Source of the DNA: Lepturacanthus savala
Lineage: Eukaryota; Chordata; Actinopteri; Scombriformes; Trichiuridae
Direction of reading: 5' to 3'
DNA length: 64,000 bases
Assembly: GCA_030544235.1 (NCBI GenBank)
Contig: CM060484.1
Location: 21,901,031-21,965,030 of the forward strand
Under the pieces are notes generated by a model, which was given only the letters and a program-made list of their open reading frames with translations, did not search any database and was not told where the DNA came from. Each line of letters begins with the position of its first letter. Within the stretch, counting starts at the first letter, position 1. The position numbers were made by a program, and so were the translations under genes. Positions 59,165 to 64,000 of this stretch are shown piece by piece.

Positions 59165-59500
59165 CATCTACAGAACCAGGGCTGAAAGATTTTAGGAAAA
59201 AATGAATTGTGATTTTTCTGGGAAGATATTACGATTTCAATCAAGTTTCAGTGCAGACATTTACAAGCATTGCAGAAACTTATATATTATATATTATATT
59301 ATTATTATACTATAGCATTAAAACAAAAAATGCCATAACTCTGGCTAAACTAAAGTCAAGAATTGATTTCAAATGCAGTTCATGCTATACATAGGCTACA
59401 TCGAGCTATTACAAATCAAGAACTAAAAGACCCATCTATGTCTTAACTTAAAATGGAGCAAAACAGTCTTTTAACTTAAAGTAGTGAAGGTCAGGCAGGC
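59165..59500 (-). repeat. Interspersed repeat family R3, reverse copy
   Basis: Inverted diverged match to 48238-48535: AGGGCTGAAAGATTTT at the left; CAAGAATTGA and CCATCTATGTCTTAAC in the middle; AACTTAAAGTAGTGAAGGT at the right. Confidence 0.6.
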
Positions 59501-60269
59501 AGAATACATGTGTAAAATAGTTCCTGGAAATGTATACACCACTCATAACAAATTGAATGAGAAGAAATACCATTTTCATTAGTTTCATATTTATTACCCC
59601 CAAAATGTATGAGTCTCTCACAATATTCCTAACTTCTTGTGAGTAGTGTGTATATATATAATAATAATATATAAATATATAAATAATAATAATATATATA
59701 ACTAACTGCACAAGTCTATTAAGGCTATCACAAATCAATGTATGGGTAAATTGTACATTTTCTGAATCATCAGAGTGCCTTGAGTATTGAAGTTGTCGAG
59801 AAAATGTGTGCTTTCTGGTTTAAAGAAGTGACCTCTGACTTTGCCAGATGGACAGTGGGCTAGTGGGCTTAAATAAAAGCCTGAAAGTTTTCCTTTCCAG
59901 TGAAATCAAGCACCATATAATATATATATCTTGATAATACCATACCATGAGCCTAAACTAGATATACACCAGATTTCAAAAGGGGGACTTATCTTAAGAG
60001 GTTAGTAACTTCATGAGCTGAAAAACTTTATTTCACTACCACCCCTGCATTGCAATCATTACTTCTCTAGTACTAGGGGTATATGTTGCCAAAAACAATG
60101 ATGATTTGTCCGATTTGTACCGATCCACCATCCTGCTTCATAGACTGTTAGGAAAACAGCAGGAAAAAAATCACAAAAAAAAAATCTGTATTTGATCTAA
60201 AACGATAGATTGTTCAGGCTTACTTCAACTCAAACAAAAATAGACAAGCAACTAACAGTTCATACTATG
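59501..60269. other. No gene seen
   Basis: AT-rich, with a short TATA/AATAAT patch at 59650-59700. Confidence 0.5.
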
Positions 60270-60480
60270 TCCCACTATTTAAGATTATGACAGCAGAAGG
60301 AACAAATGAAACCCTATATCTCTCTGTCATGATAGGAGGCATCTTACCTCTCACCTGCCTTTTATACAGGGCTATAAGATGCACTTGCCTCCTCCCAGAA
60401 ATTTTATTGGCCACATTAGTAAGGCTACCAAGGCAGTTTTTATCATCTACTGGGGATGAGGATTCTTGCATTGCTGCAAT
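60270..60480 (-). pseudogene. LINE C-terminal remnant
   Basis: The minus strand reads SLTNVANKISG, then HLIALYKRQV, then RYRVSFVPSAVIILNSG. Fish LINE ORF2 proteins commonly end with a similar order (ANKIIG..., L--LYERRV, then TNRFRKSFIPSAIRLLN). The segment between LYKRQV and RYR is shorter than usual, and nothing recognisable continues upstream. Confidence 0.5.
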
Positions 60481-62879
60481 TTCTAATTGGTATGAGCATT
60501 AACAAATAATTTGACACCGAACAGAATTTAGATACTTATTGCGAATATCATACTGGTTTAATTTAAAGGAAACATGGATGCCAACTAGATTTTTCCCCCC
60601 ACTGGAAGGCATTAGCTGATTTAAAAGAGGATTTGGTTAAATGTCATGTTTACATCAAAGGGTAAAGATTTTGATACAAAACCTCTAAAACTAGATGCTG
60701 TTATGATAGAGAATGCCTTTAACATCTGCTATTGATTCCTGAGGATTTTCATGTAGGAAAGTGTCATCAAACTGAGAATCTCTGTCTCCTTGAGGGCTTT
60801 TTTCTAATTGCACAGACCTCCAAACTCTGTAGATGAAAACATTGCTGCTGTGAACCAAATGTACCTCACACTCACTAAGTGATAATGACAAGCTTGAGGT
60901 CATTGTATTTGCAGTAATGTCTCTGTTCATTCATCAAGCACCACATTTACCGAGTACCACTGTATCAAACAAAGGAAACTTTATCTCATGGTTCCAACCA
61001 TCCTTTCCTCCACCAAGGTTTATTATTTCAAAGCTGTTTGTCTGGTGGTTGAGGGGGTATCTCAACAGTTGACTGAATTTTAGGCAGCAGGCCAAGGAAA
61101 AGCTAATTAACTTAGGGTTGAACTGACAAATGAACAGTGAGACACAGAAGCAATATTTAGCTTTTCAGACTGAAGCCTGAATTGACTAAAATCCGATTTT
61201 TTCACCCCCATGTGGCGTGTATCTGATCTATTAATGACAGTCTGAACAGAACAACATAGATCAGCTTTTTTCAAATGTGACCCAGGTCACTTGGATATAT
61301 GGTTCTAAAAACAATGCATGTCACTATTTTACACTGAAGTCAGCAGAAGCAGGAAAACCTTGCTCTTTTCTCCCCTAAAACCAATGATATACATAAGAAA
61401 GGCTAGATGTCTCATCCACGCTGAGGGCCAATGGAGTGGAATGTCCACTCTGGCAGCCATCTTGCCACAGGCAGCTCCCTCACCCATAACAATGTATTTT
61501 AATGGTGCATGTTCTTTTAAATGACTAAAACTGACTAAAAAGTTTTCAACAAATTTTCAAACGGTTTTGTTTGTTATAAACATCAGAGATGTAGTTTTGA
61601 CACTGCAAAAATAACTTTTCAAGTATATATATATTATATAGTTATATAATCAGTAAGAACTATACCCCGCTCAAAAAATATTTAATAAATATTTCAACAT
61701 GGTTTCAAATGAACAATTTCTAAACATTTTGTATAATAAGATATTTTTTATGCAGACTTGGGGGAAATATGTCCTTTTGTATCTCTTAGTTTGTTTGTTT
61801 TCTTGATATTTTGCCTTACCACATGCAGAGAAATATAGCTATGTTACCCATACACTTCTTCTAGACAGAGGACTGGTAATATGAGGGGTTGTGGCTGGTG
61901 TGTGTGTGTGTGTGTGTTATGTGTGGTGAGGGTGTGTGTAAAGTAAGAACAGACTTGATCGTGCTCTACATGAGGAAGGTGGCAAAAGGACTGAGTGTTT
62001 TTTTGTGGTAGTGTGGGGGTGATTTCTGTGGTACAGGCTTACAACTGCAGAGTGCTATTTTAGGAGCCTCACTGAGTGTATGTGCTGGAGATGGTTTACC
62101 CAACATTTATATTGGTGTTACAACATTCTTTCAACTATGAAGTGCAAAGAAATTTACATATGTGAGTTGTGCATGAAAATAGAGATAATGTGTTGAGTTT
62201 AAAAAACGCTGCACCCTCTAAAATGCCTAAATGCCATCTATTTTTATTTCAGAATGTGTGTTTTCAATAGTTGGTCTCCACAATCTGCTTGAACGAAGCG
62301 TATGATTTACTAAGATAGCAGGTCATTACCAAGTCAACCCCTGGACTGGGTGGAGGTGGAGATGGTTGATATGAATGCTAATCCAGATGGAATGTAAAAA
62401 AAAAGAACATTAAACTATGTCTTAAACTATGTCTTTAACAAAAGAATAAAAAATTACACTAAAAAATATATTGACATGTTTTATCTGTTTTATTGAATAG
62501 ATTTTAACGTGTTATTGAATCATACTATGTTTCTTTTTATTATTGTTATTTTATTAATTCTAAAATGTGCTGCCCTTCCTTAAAATGGTTAATTTACCTC
62601 AAGTAAAAGTATGTTCAATTTAATTTTCATCTTCTGCACATGTTCAGACAAGTAAAATATTTGATTTAGTTCATTGTGTGAATGTAAAATTTATTGAAGG
62701 TTATGATACAGAAAAATAGATTCAACATTTTAATTAGATTAGATTTAATTTATATAGGAGTTAAACTACTATATTGCCTGAATATACATAATTCATTTTA
62801 GTAGACCAAAAATAAGAAGCATAGAAGTAATTATATAGAATTAATTCTGCTCTAATGTATTGTAATGTATTTAAATAAA
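60481..62879. other. No gene seen
   Basis: Short (GT)n tract at 61899-61917. No exon or RNA gene is recognised. Confidence 0.5.
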
Positions 62880-63042
62880 TTTTCTCTTGTAAAGATTAAA
62901 TTGACTAAAATCAAGAAAAAAAGAAAGAAAGAAAAAGCTAAATTATCTGGCAGTGGAATGAAATAATTCTACTCAATATTGGACTAAATGTACGAAAAAC
63001 AAGATTATTTTCACCTGTTCATTTTTCAGTTTTTGCAGGGTA
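62880..63042. mobile_element. Partial MITE, relative of the 45.5 kb element
   Basis: Shares AAATTATCTGNCAGTGGAAT, ATTCTACTCAATATTGGACTAA, TTTTCACCTGTTC and the terminal TTTTTGCAG with the 45512-45872 element. The left inverted terminus is missing. Confidence 0.65.
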
Positions 63043-64000
63043 TTAATGTTCACAACCTGCACCTACATCCAGGAAATGAGGTGAACATCATTATTTGCAC
63101 TTATTTTGCCTATTGCACCTGTTTGACAAATAGAGCCCATGTGTTTAATGCAACATGGATTACAAAAAATGACAGGAGCAAAAGCCAAAGGAAAAAAATT
63201 AAAAAAATGTGGACCAGAGATTGAAATTTCCCCTCATCACGCATCATCTTTCTCCAACATCCTGAACATCTGCTTTTTGCATCTAAAACAAAATCTTTCT
63301 TTGTTTCTACTTGAACTCTGAACATGGTGCAGCTTCCAGGTAAAGATACTATTTCTTAACAGGAAATGTAAACACACTGTTAGGTCTTTAGTTAATTTTT
63401 GGTGTCTGACCAAATATGGAATGTAATACATTAAGCTCCCCCGTCACATATTGTGTTAATATTTACATCATGTACTTGGGAATCTCTACTGGGAAACTCA
63501 CTAATGTGGGAATTATTAAAGTTGGTTTCTTTTTTTTCCAGTTTGTTCTCCCCCTTGAGCTACAACTCCTGCTGGCTGTTGATACAATTGAGCTCATTCT
63601 TGGAGAGTCTTGAACTACTTCATGCCACACAAGCCAAGAAAATCAACACATTTAGAAAAAACTAACTCTTGAAACCTGTCATACATGATCATTTGCAAAT
63701 ACCGTTGGGCCCAAGTGTCCCTCGATCCTAGAATCAGCCCAATGGTTGGAATGTCTCAGTCAGCTTTGGGATAGTCTGGTATGACATAGAGTTAGATTGT
63801 GTGGTAATAAGCAATATAAAGGCATTGTGGATTAGTGGATACTGGAGACATTAGCTTCAGGATGTATGGATGAATCACTGTATATCCACAAAACTATGGA
63901 CACCAGTGGTGTGTCTCAATAGCCAAGTTCAACACAATTTAATGACAATTAACATCAAGACACAACTATGATACCCACAAACTGTTGTTTCTCTGACAAC
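63043..64000. other. No gene seen
   Basis: Frames of 60-78 codons overlap on both strands without a recognised domain. Confidence 0.5.

Noticed and set aside
60287..60502. 71-codon + strand frame with a hydrophobic stretch
   Set aside because: Lies opposite the LINE remnant on the minus strand and has no recognised family.

Overview
The window looks like nuclear DNA of a ray-finned fish, probably a spiny-rayed (percomorph) teleost. The reasons are one split vertebrate gene of teleost type (fgf10), V-SINE (DANA/HE1-like) copies, an L2-type LINE with a teleost-style tail, hAT and Tc1/mariner remnants, and very dense (CA)n, (TA)n and (GA)n microsatellites. Nothing bacterial, viral or organellar was seen.

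Only one gene is supported. fgf10 lies on the + strand in three coding exons: 31568-32027, 48572-48675 and 52285-52485. GT/AG splice sites and reading phase agree at both introns (16.5 kb and 3.6 kb). The joined frame gives a 254-residue secreted FGF: a hydrophobic export segment, a Ser/Pro-rich spacer that is expanded relative to human FGF10, then a complete FGF core. I cannot tell from sequence alone which teleost paralogue (fgf10a or fgf10b) this is. A short upstream ORF (31521-31586) overlaps the start codon, two GA microsatellites lie in the presumed promoter/leader, and AATAAA signals and an AU-rich element follow the stop.

Left flank (1-30.4 kb): no gene. It holds a 1.5 kb hAT-like element (1.2-2.7 kb), a decayed LINE with a destroyed catalytic motif (8.8-9.45 kb), a broken inverted-repeat element (11.1-12.2 kb), V-SINEs at 14.7, 18.9 and 26.5 kb, a 208 bp CA tract (16.8 kb), and a patchwork of diverged local duplications (23.2-29.9 kb). 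A 5'-truncated L2 with an intact 399-codon reading frame is inserted into that patchwork.

Intron 1 (32.0-48.6 kb): microsatellites, a perfectly duplicated POU-octamer-like 19-mer (34.12 kb), a Tc1 remnant (35.9 kb), a hAT copy with a perfect 8 bp target duplication (41.03 kb), a V-SINE nested in an older repeat (42.05 kb), a TA-flanked MITE (45.5 kb) and a short telomere-like tract. Intron 2: a 22 bp minisatellite, a 300 bp tandem duplication and a GA tract.

Right flank (52.5-64 kb): the fgf10 3' region, a repeat copy with a long hairpin (53.76 kb), a third hAT copy, a V-SINE (57.1 kb), G-rich tracts and LINE scraps. No second gene is supported. Several repeats nest inside one another, so relative insertion ages can be read directly. 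I found no convincing evidence of a new gene system; the most interesting items are the fgf10 translational context, the hAT family's target-site pattern, and unique intronic or flanking blocks that could be fgf10 enhancers.
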